Under the pieces are notes generated by a model. It did not search any database, had not been told where the DNA came from, and saw nothing but the letters and a program-made list of their open reading frames with translations. Shown here in pieces: positions 1 through 9,162 of a DNA stretch of 64,000 nt. This stretch comes from Cyanobacterium sp. HL-69 (GTDB taxonomy: Bacteria; Cyanobacteriota; Cyanobacteriia; Cyanobacteriales; Cyanobacteriaceae). Positions within the stretch are counted from its first letter, which is position 1; each line of letters starts with the position of its first letter. The DNA lies in assembly GCA_002813895.1 (NCBI GenBank), contig CP024912.1:2945836-3009835 (forward strand). The letters run 5' to 3'. The position numbers and the translations under genes are program-made.

Positions 1-1
1 A

Positions 2-367
2 CAGCCTTTGTCTAGGTATTGGGGCAAACAAAGATTAAAAGACTTTTTACGGGCAAAAGAACAAGCTGCGATCGCCTCTTTGCTCGAATCCACCACCGAA
101 GAGCAAGTCCACCTACTACCCCAAATTGTGGCTCGTCTAGCTCAACCCTTACACTTTATCGCAGGGAAGCAAGACAAAATCATGGAAACCAAGTATGTAA
201 AACACTTGGCCAGTTTTCATGAACTGTTCAAAAATCATCATGACAACATTTTTGAGATCGATAATTGCGGACATTTTGCCATGCTAGAGCAAACCGATTC
301 AGTCCATGAACAAATTTTAACAATTGTTCAAAAATGCGAACAGAATCAAAATAAAGTGCTACCATAA
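2..367 (+). CDS. Alpha/beta hydrolase, MenH-like, C-terminal part (5' end outside window)
   Basis: The frame is open to the first base of the window, so this is the 3' end of a longer gene. The visible residues end like an alpha/beta hydrolase: a beta strand (PLHFIAGKQDKIM) carrying the likely catalytic Asp, then NCGHFAMLEQ with the catalytic His. The cyanobacterial family closest in feel is MenH (SHCHC synthase of phylloquinone/menaquinone synthesis), but the nucleophile elbow is not visible, so the substrate is uncertain. The stop is followed by about 350 bp without a gene. Confidence 0.6.
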   Translation, partial: QPLSRYWGKQRLKDFLRAKEQAAIASLLESTTEEQVHLLPQIVARLAQPLHFIAGKQDKIMETKYVKHLASFHELFKNHHDNIFEIDNCGHFAMLEQTDSVHEQILTIVQKCEQNQNKVLP

Positions 368-717
368 TGGGAGTCTTAATAATAATTAGATCTTAAGCCA
401 GACTAAATAAATTTAGAATGATACAAGTAATATTCTCTCCACTGCTAGGGCTTAAACAAATAAGCCTCATCAATGATTTTAAGTCCCAAGCTGTATTGAA
501 AAGTTATTTTTTTCTGAATAAAACAAGTATTAAAAAGAAAGTCAATTTATTGATATTCGGGGCTTAAACCGATGGACTGTTGTCCCACGGGTACGGAAAT
601 TAGTTACAATATTATGTCGGACTATTATTTTGTTTCCCCAACATTTCCCCCCGGAAATTCTCATTTACTTTTATCGTAAAAACAAATTTGATCTTTAGGA
701 ATATTAAGGGAAAGTCT
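368..717. other. Intergenic region with hairpin and possible promoter
   Basis: No gene is supported here. A perfect 6-bp hairpin (GGCTTA, six-base loop, TAAGCC) lies near 449-466 but lacks a T-run. A possible -10 box TACAAT at 605-610, with a weak TTGTCC element upstream, could drive the next gene. An in-frame TTG at 688 could extend that gene, but the purine-rich AAGGGAAAG just before the ATG at 718 favours the shorter form. Confidence 0.4.
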
Positions 718-1023
718 ATGCTAGACCGCAAGATTTATCAAATGTACAAAGAAGGTTGTGATGTCTCTGTGTTCTTGCGGGATCAACAACGGTGGATTGA
801 AGATGCACAAATCATCGGAATTGAAGGAGATGTCGTAACCATTCGCTATGAAATGGACGAAGATTATGAAAATAGCTCTTGGGAAGAGTTTGTTCGTTTA
901 GAAAGTATTGGCGCTGTCAGCCGTAAACTCGCCTGTGTACCCCGTGGCAATACGGAAATAAATGTTTCTGAAGATTGTCCTGAAGCTGAGCAAATTTATC
1001 CCCGTCGTCAAGATCAAGATTAA
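718..1023 (+). CDS. Small conserved cyanobacterial protein (DUF6679-like)
   Basis: A 101-residue protein starting MLDRKIYQMYKEGCDVSVF. It is acidic, especially in the middle and tail, and has no signal peptide or membrane segment. The N-terminal half reads like a small beta-rich fold (DRKIYQMYKEG, then VFLRDQQRWIEDAQIIGIEG). I recognise it as a widespread cyanobacterial protein of unknown function, probably DUF6679; the family number is from memory. The ATG at 718 is chosen over a TTG ten codons upstream because of its ribosome binding site. It stands alone between a hydrolase and an RNase D-like gene. Confidence 0.75.
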   Translation: MLDRKIYQMYKEGCDVSVFLRDQQRWIEDAQIIGIEGDVVTIRYEMDEDYENSSWEEFVRLESIGAVSRKLACVPRGNTEINVSEDCPEAEQIYPRRQDQD

Positions 1024-1108
1024 ATAATTGACAATTAATGATTAACCATTGAAAATTGAGGGAGTTGAGTTTTTCGACTCCCTTTATCATCATAGTAATT
1101 TTTAATCA

Positions 1109-1738
1109 ATGTCATTAGATAATTTTTTAGTTTGTGAAGGGGATTTACCCCTTGATGTTTTTGAGCAATATAATCAAAGTGATGTATTGGCCATTGATAC
1201 CGAAACCATGGGTTTAGTTCCTCAGCGCGATCGCCTTTGTTTGGTTCAACTGTGCGATCGCAAAGGTTTTGTAACCGCCATTCGCATCAAAAGAAATCAA
1301 ACGGAAGCCCCCAATTTAGTTAAACTTTTAGAAGCTCAACACATTACCAAAATTTTTCATTTTGCCCGTTTTGACGTAGCTCAATTTTTATACACCTTTG
1401 GGGCAAAAACTGAGCCGATATTTTGTACCAAAGTAGCTAGTAAAATGGCTCGTACTTATTCAGGTAGCCACGGTTTAAAAACCATTGTCCAAGAATTGGA
1501 AGGGGTAGAGTTAGACAAAAAAGCCCAAAGTTCGGACTGGGGCAACGTTGAAAGCCTTTCCCCTGAGCAGTTGAGCTATGCTGCCAATGATGTGCGTTAT
1601 TTGATACCTATGAGGGAAAAATTGATCACCATGCTACAAAGAGAAGAGCGTTGGGATTTAGCAGAAAAATGTATTAATACTATTTCTTTATTTGTGGAAT
1701 TAGACCTAAATTATTACAAAGATATTTTTGAACATTAA
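1109..1738 (+). CDS. RNase D-like 3'-5' exonuclease (DEDDy family)
   Basis: A 209-residue single-domain exonuclease. ExoI is VLAIDTETMGL (Asp and Glu metal ligands), ExoII is HFARFDVAQF, and ExoIII is YAANDVRYLIPM, with the Tyr and Asp of the DEDDy class. Full-length RNase D has C-terminal HRDC domains; this protein ends shortly after the nuclease domain, as cyanobacterial homologues usually do. It is expected to trim RNA 3' ends (tRNA or other stable RNA) with two Mg2+ ions. A hairpin terminator follows directly. Confidence 0.85.
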   Translation: MSLDNFLVCEGDLPLDVFEQYNQSDVLAIDTETMGLVPQRDRLCLVQLCDRKGFVTAIRIKRNQTEAPNLVKLLEAQHITKIFHFARFDVAQFLYTFGAKTEPIFCTKVASKMARTYSGSHGLKTIVQELEGVELDKKAQSSDWGNVESLSPEQLSYAANDVRYLIPMREKLITMLQREERWDLAEKCINTISLFVELDLNYYKDIFEH

Positions 1739-1741
1739 AAA

Positions 1742-1774
1742 AATCCCCTCATGAATGGGGGGACTATTTTTGTA
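1742..1774 (+). terminator. Rho-independent terminator after the RNase D-like gene
   Basis: CCCC(T)CAT pairs with ATGGGG around a two-base loop, followed by a T-rich stretch (ctatttttgt). It lies four bases past the stop codon. Confidence 0.65.
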
Positions 1775-1835
1775 TAAAGCTGTAATTCATCTTTTTTTTT
1801 GCTAGGTGTAACAATTCAAACACACCTTGTAAAAC

Positions 1836-2348
1836 TTAACTTTTGACAGGGCAAGTATTGTTATAACACCACCGTAGAAGATTACCCACTAATAGATATT
1901 TAATGGCTTCTAATATCCAGTAACCTTCATGCCAAGAAACCATTTGATGGGGCATTTCAGTGGTGGCACTAAATTGATTGATTGATAAACCCCAAGCGCT
2001 CATGTGAGGAATGAAAATGTAGGTATAGGCTAGGGCAATGAGGAGTAAAAGGTTAGCAAATACGAGGAAAATAGTTTGTTTTTCTTCAGGAAATTGATGG
2101 TTAAAATAAAACACCAATGACACGGTTAAAATCAGCGCGGCACAAATTACTTCGATGCGATTAAATACACCAAAAATGAGGAAGCCGACATTAGCAAATC
2201 CACCGTCATTCATCATGCCGCTAACGGATAAACTGGGAATCAAAATAAAGTCTAAAAATAGACTACTACAAAACCAAAAGCCCAAGGTGCAGAGAATGAT
2301 GGCATTCCAATTTAAATCTTTATTGACAAGCCTAGAAATTATGTTCAT
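1836..2348 (-). CDS. Four-helix integral membrane protein, unknown function
   Basis: A 170-residue protein with about four hydrophobic segments: roughly residues 15-40 (ILCTLGFWFCSSLFLDFILIP), 50-80, 92-115 (FLVFANLLLLIALAYTYIF) and 143-160. Conserved-looking polar and aromatic residues sit between helices three and four (MPHQMVSWHEGYWILE). It has no recognisable catalytic motif. It resembles cyanobacterial DUF4149/TMEM205-like membrane proteins in size and layout, but I cannot assign it firmly. It is convergent with the RNase D-like gene. Confidence 0.7.
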   Translation of the reverse strand: MNIISRLVNKDLNWNAIILCTLGFWFCSSLFLDFILIPSLSVSGMMNDGGFANVGFLIFGVFNRIEVICAALILTVSLVFYFNHQFPEEKQTIFLVFANLLLLIALAYTYIFIPHMSAWGLSINQFSATTEMPHQMVSWHEGYWILEAIKYLLVGNLLRWCYNNTCPVKS

Positions 2349-2501
2349 AATAATAATACCTATTTTTTTCTATATTTCTAGGATAACCTAGCCTCTAGGC
2401 TATTTATATTAAGTATTTTAACTTTTTTTTCTTAAGTTTAATTAAGAAGTTGTCTAGTTATTTTTACCTATTATTTATTGGGTGATTTTAAAAACAATAT
2501 T

Positions 2502-3668
2502 TTAATTTTTCTTATATATTTCTATGAGTTGACGGGCGATCGCACTCCAGCTATAATTTTGTTTAACTAAGTTAAGTCCATTAAGCCCCCTTTGTTGTCT
2601 TTCTTCGTCACTTTCTAGGGCAATCATTAATTGTTTAACTAAATCATCTTCATTAAGATTACATATCCATCCTGCCTTGGCTTTTTCTATTTCCTGATAG
2701 ATATAAACTTGGTCAGAAATTAAAACAGGTGTACTAAATGCGATCGCCTCTACCACGGCAATGCCAAAATTTTCATAGAAAGAAAGAAGTAAAAATAAAT
2801 CGGCTTTTTGTAGCAAAGCCTCCTTATCATCCCCCGTCACAAAGCCTGTAATGGTAGTACAATCAGACAAATTAGAAGAAGTAATTTGAGCCTTTATCTG
2901 TGCCTCATAACTCCTATCTTGAGGATTTGCCCCCGCCAAAACAAAATGAAAATCATATCCTTGATTTAACAACCGTTGCAAGGCTGGAATTAGAAATTGT
3001 AAACCCTTTTTTGGCTCAATGCGAGACATAAACAACAATAAAGGTTTACCACGGGGAATATTATACCTATCATATATAAAATTATCATCTATGGTGCGAT
3101 CGGGAATTTCCACCCCCAAAGGCACAATTAAACGGTTAATTCCTGCCCCAAAATCCTCAGAAACATCCGCTTCCTGCTGACTGGTAAAATGCACCCCAAA
3201 GCTGCCTCTTAAATTAGGTTTTTCCAGCAAATTACCATATATTTTTTTTAAACCCCTCTTTTTTTGTAAATCCTTGGGGTCTAAAGTTCCCAAAGGACGT
3301 AAGATATAAGGTAAACCTTTTTGACGACATATAGAAGCCGCCATGGTGGTTACAGGGGAAAATAAAGCATGGATATGAGCCACATCATAATCACCACAGT
3401 GCGCCCATAACCAGCGCAACAAATCCACGGAAAACTTATAACGGCGAAAAGGAGAGCAATTAAAATAAATTACCTTATAACCATCCTCCTCAACTATACA
3501 CTGCAAAGGTACATCCAAGGGAGCTTGTCCTTGATCACCATTAGCATTAGTCGTAATAATAGTAACATCCTGCCCCTCCCTTGCCAAAGCCCCACATAAC
3601 CCCAATATCATTTGAGAAGGGCCACCATAAACCAAAGAGATAGAAGGTATAATCTGTAAAATTTTCAT
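2502..3668 (-). CDS. Glycosyltransferase family 4 (GT-B fold)
   Basis: A 388-residue group 1 glycosyltransferase. The N-terminal donor/acceptor fold starts MKILQIIPSISLVYGGPSQM, with the GG loop typical of GT4. The C-terminal Rossmann half has FMSRIEPKKGLQFLIPAL and the E-x7-E motif in SFYENFGIAVVEAI, which contacts the nucleotide sugar. It probably adds a sugar to a lipid-linked or exopolysaccharide precursor at the inner face of the cytoplasmic membrane. A second GT4 gene lies 128 bp upstream on the same strand, so the pair may act in one polysaccharide pathway. The substrate cannot be read from sequence. Confidence 0.88.
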   Translation of the reverse strand: MKILQIIPSISLVYGGPSQMILGLCGALAREGQDVTIITTNANGDQGQAPLDVPLQCIVEEDGYKVIYFNCSPFRRYKFSVDLLRWLWAHCGDYDVAHIHALFSPVTTMAASICRQKGLPYILRPLGTLDPKDLQKKRGLKKIYGNLLEKPNLRGSFGVHFTSQQEADVSEDFGAGINRLIVPLGVEIPDRTIDDNFIYDRYNIPRGKPLLLFMSRIEPKKGLQFLIPALQRLLNQGYDFHFVLAGANPQDRSYEAQIKAQITSSNLSDCTTITGFVTGDDKEALLQKADLFLLLSFYENFGIAVVEAIAFSTPVLISDQVYIYQEIEKAKAGWICNLNEDDLVKQLMIALESDEERQQRGLNGLNLVKQNYSWSAIARQLIEIYKKN

Positions 3669-3796
3669 AATTAAACATTATCTTAGTTGTTGGGTTACAT
3701 CATCTCTTCCGCTAGAAAAAGTCTCATAGTAATATTATCCATAATCGATTCTAAGTCTTGAGAATTGGGAGATTTAGAGGTAATTTTTTTTTGTAA

Positions 3797-4969
3797 CTAA
3801 ATACTTAAAATCTGTTCATAAAACCCTAATAAATTCCTTGCCAAAGCCTTATTTGTATATTTTTCCATAGTCTTTTGATAACCCTTTTCTCCCAACTCCT
3901 TAGCCAAATAAGGATTATTCATCAATTGCTCAATAGAATCCTTTAAACCCTTATCATCCTTCTCCTGGAATACTAAACCATCATCCTCAATTACATAGGG
4001 AATTTCCCCCGAATCTGAGCCAATTACAGGCACTTTACAAGCCATCGCTTCTATTAAAACATGACCAAATTGTTCTTTCCATCCTTTCGCAGAAATAGTT
4101 TTGAAAGTTTCATCGGTTTCTGAAGGTAATACCAAAGTATCCATTAAATTAATATAACGAGGTACTTGAGCATGAGCAACGCTAGGAATAATAATTAAGT
4201 TATTTTTTAATCCTAAGTTGGTAATTTCTGCGATAATTTTTTCTTCTAATTCTCCTCTACCTAAAAGTAATAATTTCCAGTTTTTACTATGTAGATTACT
4301 GACTGCTTTTATAAGAGTTAAAATACCTTTTTCAGAAACAAATCTACCTACAAATCCTATAACAAAATCTTTTTCTTTTATATCTAATTCTTGTTTTAAA
4401 TAAGGTTCTTTTTTCGGAGAAAATAGTATGTCATCTATACCTAAATTGGGCATAATAATTGATTGTCCATCATAACCATGATCTCTGATAATGTCTAAAG
4501 CATCTTGATTTCCAGCAATAAAACCATCAGTATTACCGAGGTTAAATTTTTCTAACCAACTAAAAGGAAATTTAGGATCATAGGGTATATTCCACCAGGT
4601 AAAAAAGCAGTTTTTTGCTTTCAAACCCAACATTTTATTAAGAATAATTAACTGGGCATAGGCAAAGGATTTTATTCCTTGTTCCACATGAATAATATTT
4701 GGTTTAAACTCTTTTAACAAGCCGATAATTTCTGGGCTAAAAGTAAGTAAACCCTGATGATTTTGACTGTAGTTAGAAATGGGGACTATCTTAAAATTGC
4801 CCTCATCTTTAAATTCGGACTTAATAATTTTATTTTGTACTCCCCCCGGATTCCAGACTTTAGGCACAACTACCCGAACTTGAATATCTGGGCTAATTCT
4901 GGCTAATTCCCTTAGTTTTTCACAGTTTAAATCCACTATATAGGAATGTCCCACTACTAATATATTCAT
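3797..4969 (-). CDS. Glycosyltransferase family 4 (GT-B fold)
   Basis: A 390-residue GT4 enzyme, diverged from its downstream neighbour. It starts MNILVVGHSYIVDLNCEKL. The C-terminal half has VIGFVGRFVSEKGILTLI and the donor-site region FGHVLIEAMACKVPVIGSDS, with E-x7-E spacing in modified form. It is followed by SGEIPYVI, common in GT4 enzymes of surface polysaccharide synthesis. It has no signal peptide or membrane helix. It is likely co-expressed with the GT4 gene ending at 2502, though a 128-bp gap could hold a second promoter. Acceptor and donor are unknown. Confidence 0.88.
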   Translation of the reverse strand: MNILVVGHSYIVDLNCEKLRELARISPDIQVRVVVPKVWNPGGVQNKIIKSEFKDEGNFKIVPISNYSQNHQGLLTFSPEIIGLLKEFKPNIIHVEQGIKSFAYAQLIILNKMLGLKAKNCFFTWWNIPYDPKFPFSWLEKFNLGNTDGFIAGNQDALDIIRDHGYDGQSIIMPNLGIDDILFSPKKEPYLKQELDIKEKDFVIGFVGRFVSEKGILTLIKAVSNLHSKNWKLLLLGRGELEEKIIAEITNLGLKNNLIIIPSVAHAQVPRYINLMDTLVLPSETDETFKTISAKGWKEQFGHVLIEAMACKVPVIGSDSGEIPYVIEDDGLVFQEKDDKGLKDSIEQLMNNPYLAKELGEKGYQKTMEKYTNKALARNLLGFYEQILSI

Positions 4970-5060
4970 GATGATGGCAACTATTGACTATGCTTCATCA
5001 TAATATAGCGAATCAATAAACAATTAGAGTGCGCTGTGAGAAGTATTTATTTTCTGAAGT

Positions 5061-5100
5061 GTTAGAGGACGTAGCATAATACGTCTACACAGGTTTTAGC
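5061..5100. repeat. Dispersed hairpin repeat, copy A
   Basis: AGGACGTAGCATAATACGTC followed by a conserved tail ACAGGTTTTAG. The core can fold as GACGTA/TACGTC. Two related copies lie at 23682-23727 and 51411-51450, all in intergenic DNA. Confidence 0.65.
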
Positions 5101-5137
5101 TAAAAATGGTATCTAAATTCAGCAATCCCAGTTATGG

Positions 5138-5416
5138 TTACTCAGATTTTGAACTAGCATTATTTGTAGAGCTAGGAATTTTCTCCTCCTCCTTTTCTTT
5201 GCTAGATTCTATTTGAGCATTCATTGAAATAGTTTCTTCTATTTGTTGAGCTTCTTTTTTCAATTCATCTTGAAACTCTTTAGAGGCATCTTGAAAACCT
5301 TTGAGGGTTTTTCCTAAAGTTTTACCAATTTCGGGTAATTTTTTGGGGCCAAACACCAAAAGGGCGACCACAAAAATTACAATTAATTCAGGAAGTCCGA
5401 TGCCAAAAACATTCAT
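5138..5416 (-). CDS. tatA: Twin-arginine translocase subunit TatA/E
   Basis: A 92-residue Tat component. It has a short periplasmic N-terminus, one membrane helix (LPELIVIFVVALLVFGPKKL) with the hinge FGPKKLPEIG, then an amphipathic helix (TLGKTLKGFQDASKEFQDEL). The acidic, Ser-rich tail is disordered. TatA oligomerises with TatC to move folded proteins across thylakoid and cytoplasmic membranes. It lies just downstream of psbH on the same strand (69-bp gap), so the two may be co-transcribed. Confidence 0.93.
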   Translation of the reverse strand: MNVFGIGLPELIVIFVVALLVFGPKKLPEIGKTLGKTLKGFQDASKEFQDELKKEAQQIEETISMNAQIESSKEKEEEKIPSSTNNASSKSE

Positions 5417-5484
5417 AATAATTTTGTCTTAACTAAAGAGTTTTGTGTAAATCAACAATCAACCTTGTACAAACAGAGTAACAA

Positions 5485-5688
5485 TTATCTTCCTAAACTT
5501 GACCAATCAACAGTGATACCATCAAGAATGAGAGAGGAGTTATAAATTTGGAGGATGATTAAAAGAAACACTAAAAATAAGATCATGAAAACACCCATTA
5601 AAGGGGTGGTACTCCAACCGGGGGCTACTTTCCCGTATTCGGAGTTAAGGGGTTTGAGTAAATCGCCTAAACGGGTACGCTGTGACAT
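5485..5688 (-). CDS. psbH: Photosystem II 10 kDa phosphoprotein PsbH
   Basis: A 67-residue protein of the normal cyanobacterial PsbH length. It has a stromal N-terminus [20 protein letters not shown], the motif [15 protein letters not shown] and one transmembrane helix ([21 protein letters not shown]). PsbH sits near CP47 in photosystem II and supports QA-QB electron transfer and assembly. psbN, which often lies divergently upstream in cyanobacteria, is not found in the 240 bp upstream here. Confidence 0.97.
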   Translation of the reverse strand: MSQRTRLGDLLKPLNSEYGKVAPGWSTTPLMGVFMILFLVFLLIILQIYNSSLILDGITVDWSSLGR

Positions 5689-5933
5689 ATTGAATCTTAT
5701 ATATATTTAAATTTTTTCTATGGTCTTTTTTGACAAGACGATTATAGCAAAATATGGGGGTATTTTTTGCAACTGACCTCGACATTTGAAGGAGAGTATT
5801 GGTTTGGTGACTCTGTTTGTTACTCAAAACAAATATTAAACTCGAACTCAGGTTAGTGAAAGAGTAAGTTTTTCAATAACCTATTTTGCAACAACTCTAT
5901 TTTAAAATTAAATTTTTTTGGATCTTAAGATTA

Positions 5934-6977
5934 CTATAGTGGTTGATCATCAAGCCAAACACCATCAATTACAGCACCATCACTGAAAGTGTATATTCCT
6001 TGTCCGTTTTTCTTACCATTGGCAAACTCCCCTTCATAGGTATCACCATTTTCATAGTCACACAGTACTTGTCCATGGAGTTGATTGTTTTGAAATTTTC
6101 CCCGACAAACATCACCATTGGCAAAAATAAGGGTTCCCTGTCCTTGAAATTTACCGTCAACAAATTGACCCTCATAACGATTACCATTGGGAAATTGATA
6201 AGAACCTCTGCCAGACTGTTTACCATTCTCAAAGTTTCCTTCATATACTCCACCATTGGCAAAGGTAAATTTTCCCTGTCCATGGGGGATTCCATCTCGA
6301 ATATCTCCTTGATAGGTATCATCACTGCTATATTTTCTTTCTCCTACTCCTGTTAAATTTCCTTCGGTGAAAATTCCCTGATAACTACCACCATCAGCAA
6401 AGGTGTAAAGTCCTTGTCCATCAGGTTGATTGTTTACTAATTGTCCTTTGTAGCGATCGCCATTTTCATATTCACAGACACCCTGTCCCTGAATGTCACC
6501 ATTTTCTACAGTACCTTCACAACTATCGCCATTGGCATAGATAAACTTACCCTCCCCTTGGGGATTACCATCGACAAATTCCCCCTCGTATCGACTCCCA
6601 TCGGTGGAAATATAAACTCCTTCACCATGAGGTTGCCCTTGTTTAAAATCTCCTTCGTAGGTATCTCCTTCTTTGTAAGTTCTTTTACCCACTCCTTCAA
6701 TCTGATCGTTTTTAAATTCTCCCTCATAAACATCACCATTGGCAAAAGTATATTTACCCTCGCCATGTTTTTCCCCATCGACAAAGTCTCCTTCATAAAT
6801 ATCATCATTACTGAAGGTACATTTTCCTTGGCCATTAAGATTACCATTGTTTATTTGCCCCTCACATTTACTTCCATCCGGAAGATTAATGGTGTTTGCC
6901 AATACGGGGGAAAGAAAAAATAAACTATTGGCAATGGTCAAACCAAAAAGACTAATTAATAAATGTTTTTTGTTCAT
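5934..6977 (-). CDS. Secreted MORN-repeat protein
   Basis: A 347-residue protein with a Sec signal peptide (MNKKHLLISLFGLTIANSLF, cleavage near VLANT). It is then almost entirely MORN repeats of 23 residues: I count 13 full units plus a partial one, of the form YEGDFxxGxxHGxGxYTFANGD. Such repeats form a long beta meander that can bind lipid or protein, or act as a scaffold. Units 3-7 look like units 8-13, suggesting a block duplication; several units carry a Cys in place of the usual Tyr. No enzymatic domain is present. Likely periplasmic or outer-membrane associated; partner unknown. Confidence 0.88.
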   Translation of the reverse strand: MNKKHLLISLFGLTIANSLFFLSPVLANTINLPDGSKCEGQINNGNLNGQGKCTFSNDDIYEGDFVDGEKHGEGKYTFANGDVYEGEFKNDQIEGVGKRTYKEGDTYEGDFKQGQPHGEGVYISTDGSRYEGEFVDGNPQGEGKFIYANGDSCEGTVENGDIQGQGVCEYENGDRYKGQLVNNQPDGQGLYTFADGGSYQGIFTEGNLTGVGERKYSSDDTYQGDIRDGIPHGQGKFTFANGGVYEGNFENGKQSGRGSYQFPNGNRYEGQFVDGKFQGQGTLIFANGDVCRGKFQNNQLHGQVLCDYENGDTYEGEFANGKKNGQGIYTFSDGAVIDGVWLDDQPL

Positions 6978-7336
6978 GATTTTCTGTAATTTAATTTAGA
7001 CTCTAATTGTATATTTATTCAGACTTTTATGCAGATTCAAAAGTTTCTTAAATAATTGTAAAAAATAATTATTTACACTTTTTTAATATCAAATATAAGC
7101 TATTAAACACAAGTATAATCACGATTTATACTAAGTTGGGATAAATTCTTATGGTGAAAGTTTGCCAGAGTTAGATAATTTAATGGGCTAAAAATCAAAG
7201 TTGATATTATCCTTTGCTTTATAGGCAATTTACACTAGAATACTAAGTATTTTTTAAACTTAGTGCGACTATTATGTGTTAATAAAACATAAATACTATC
7301 TTCACAAAAGCATATTAATTCATAAAATAAACAAGG
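6978..7336. other. Intergenic region, A+T-rich
   Basis: About 360 bp between the MORN gene start and the TonB-like gene end. It holds a 7-bp hairpin (ACTAAGT, A/T loop, ACTTAGT) near 7240-7262 without a clear T-run. It should also contain the MORN gene promoter. No gene is seen. Confidence 0.4.
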
Positions 7337-8914
7337 TTACTCAGTAGCATCATTTTCCGTTGATTGTTGCTGTTGTAATTGTTGCTGACGTTCCCTTTCA
7401 GCTTGGGCTTCGGCTTCCCGTTGTTGACGTTCCCTTTCAGCTTGGGCTTCAGCTTCCCGTTGCTGTTCTTGCTGTTCAGAATTGTTCTGCTGTGAGGGTT
7501 CTTGCTGTTCAGAATTGTTCTGCTGTGAGGGTTCTTGCTGTTGATTTTCTTGTTCTGTCTGACGTTGGGCTTCTCTTTCTTGTCTTTCCCTTTCTAGTTG
7601 TTGCTGTCTTTCCAATCTTTCTTGTTCAAGTTGGGCTTGACGTTCTTCCCTTTCTCTTTGTTCTTCTAGTCGTGCTTGTCTTTCCTGTTCTTCTTTTTTC
7701 TGACGGGCAAGGCGATCGAACTCTGAACCTGCCACGGTAAAATTGATACGAACCTGTACTGATGCGTTATCACTACCGGGAGATGAAAATCTCATTTGTT
7801 GAGCTGCCAATAATGCTTGTCTGTTCACCTGACCATTACTATTTCCACTGACAATACTAGCTCCGACAACATCACCATTTCCATTGATATTTACCCTCAC
7901 GGTGGCTTGACCTTCTACTCCGTCTAGGGCAGAAGGATAGGAGGGTTGACAATTACTAATACATCTAATACTGGCAGGGGGTGTATTACGGTTAGGTTGA
8001 GGACGTTCTGGTCGAGATTGGTTACTAGCGGTCAAATTTTCAGGAACTGAGTTGGTGGGCGGATTGTTGTTGTTATTGCTACTGCGGTTATTGTTACGAC
8101 TGAGGTTATTTCTGAGGTTGGAACGATTTTCCTCAGATTGATTGTTGTTTATAGAACTAGGAGTACGGCTGTTATTTCGAGCAATTCTACCGCTAGATAT
8201 TTGTTGCTCGTTGTCAAAGGAATTTGGTCTTTGATTGGAATTGGCATCGTCACTTTGAACTCTGGAGGGTTGACGTGATTGGTTACGAAATGTGTTGTTG
8301 GAATTGTCATTTTCTAAAGGTTGTACTGCATTGGGAGAGTTGTTCCGTGCCAAGGTGTTGTTATTGTTGTTCGATTCTGATTCTGGAGCCTGGGGAATAG
8401 TGTTGTTATTTTCTGAATTTCTGGTGGGACGATTGGGGGTATTAATTTGTGGTCTGGTGGGTTCGGGAGTAATGGCACTAGGATTGCTCTGAGGTTGGCT
8501 AACTTCTGGTTGTTCGTTAACGGGGGTTTCAGGCTGAACAGGATCAACTACTGTGGGGGTAGGTTGAACAGGGCGAATGGGGGTAAGATTAGCGGAAACA
8601 GTGGGATTACTAGGAGGGGGTGGAGAGTTGGTAGGGATATTTTGAACCTGATTTTGTTGAGGAGTTGGAAGGGTGACAGGTTCTGCGGGAAATTCAGGTT
8701 GTTCTTGGGGAGTGGTTTCTGGAGGTTTTTCCTGAACTAAAATTAGCTCGATGGGTTTTTGTTCTTCTTTGGTTATGGAATTGGGTCTAGTGGTAATGAC
8801 ATATAACAAGGCTCCATGAACGGCGATGGAGCTTATGATTCCGAAGGTAAGTAATTTTTTTGTTTTTTCTGCTTCTTTTTGTCTTTGCTCTAAACACGCA
8901 GAGGAATAGGTCAT
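7337..8914 (-). CDS. TonB-family protein with Pro/Asn-rich linker and long Glu/Gln-rich tail
   Basis: A 525-residue protein. Residues 1-22 are cytoplasmic, then one membrane anchor (LLTFGIISSIAVHGALLYVI), a Pro/Gln then Asn/Ser-rich periplasmic linker (about 50-320), and a TonB C-terminal domain (about 325-405: YPSALDGVEGQATVRVNING, ending VQVRINFTVAG). Unlike standard TonB, which ends at this domain, it continues for some 115 residues as a charged coiled coil with repeats (QREAEAQAERERQ twice, QEPSQQNNSEQ twice). TonB carries proton-motive energy to outer-membrane transporters. No ExbB, ExbD or receptor gene is adjacent, so the partner is unknown. Confidence 0.8.
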   Translation of the reverse strand: MTYSSACLEQRQKEAEKTKKLLTFGIISSIAVHGALLYVITTRPNSITKEEQKPIELILVQEKPPETTPQEQPEFPAEPVTLPTPQQNQVQNIPTNSPPPPSNPTVSANLTPIRPVQPTPTVVDPVQPETPVNEQPEVSQPQSNPSAITPEPTRPQINTPNRPTRNSENNNTIPQAPESESNNNNNTLARNNSPNAVQPLENDNSNNTFRNQSRQPSRVQSDDANSNQRPNSFDNEQQISSGRIARNNSRTPSSINNNQSEENRSNLRNNLSRNNNRSSNNNNNPPTNSVPENLTASNQSRPERPQPNRNTPPASIRCISNCQPSYPSALDGVEGQATVRVNINGNGDVVGASIVSGNSNGQVNRQALLAAQQMRFSSPGSDNASVQVRINFTVAGSEFDRLARQKKEEQERQARLEEQREREERQAQLEQERLERQQQLERERQEREAQRQTEQENQQQEPSQQNNSEQQEPSQQNNSEQQEQQREAEAQAERERQQREAEAQAERERQQQLQQQQSTENDATE

Positions 8915-9162
8915 GATGAATGATTGAGTTTTATTTGCAAAAGAGTTGCATCTGAAAGATTATTTCGCTATGTTGATATGTTAGTTTAATTAATAAATAT
9001 TCGCAACTATTTACCAGAAGTAGTAAGTCAATGTCACTAGACAATTTTTTGACGGTGAGGGGTGTTGTCACAATACAACTGTTGACTTTTTCGTTGATTA
9101 CGGTGCGGTTAATGATACAACGTTTTTGGTTCTGAACAAAAGTCAAGTCTAGGGAAAAGACG

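Noticed and set aside
68-75. GCGATCGC octamers as novel motifs
   Set aside because: These are HIP1 sites, already well known and frequent in cyanobacterial genomes.
5690-5933. psbN divergent from psbH
   Set aside because: Both strands were read; no 43-residue PsbN-like frame is present.
7240-7262. Hairpin ACTAAGT/ACTTAGT as a terminator
   Set aside because: Short A/T-rich stem without a following T-run; too weak to call.
7360-8740. Long open frames on the plus strand opposite the TonB-like gene and opposite the MORN gene (5943-6923)
   Set aside because: They are mirror frames of repetitive, low-complexity coding sequence; products are Val/Leu- or Ile/Thr-rich without family features.
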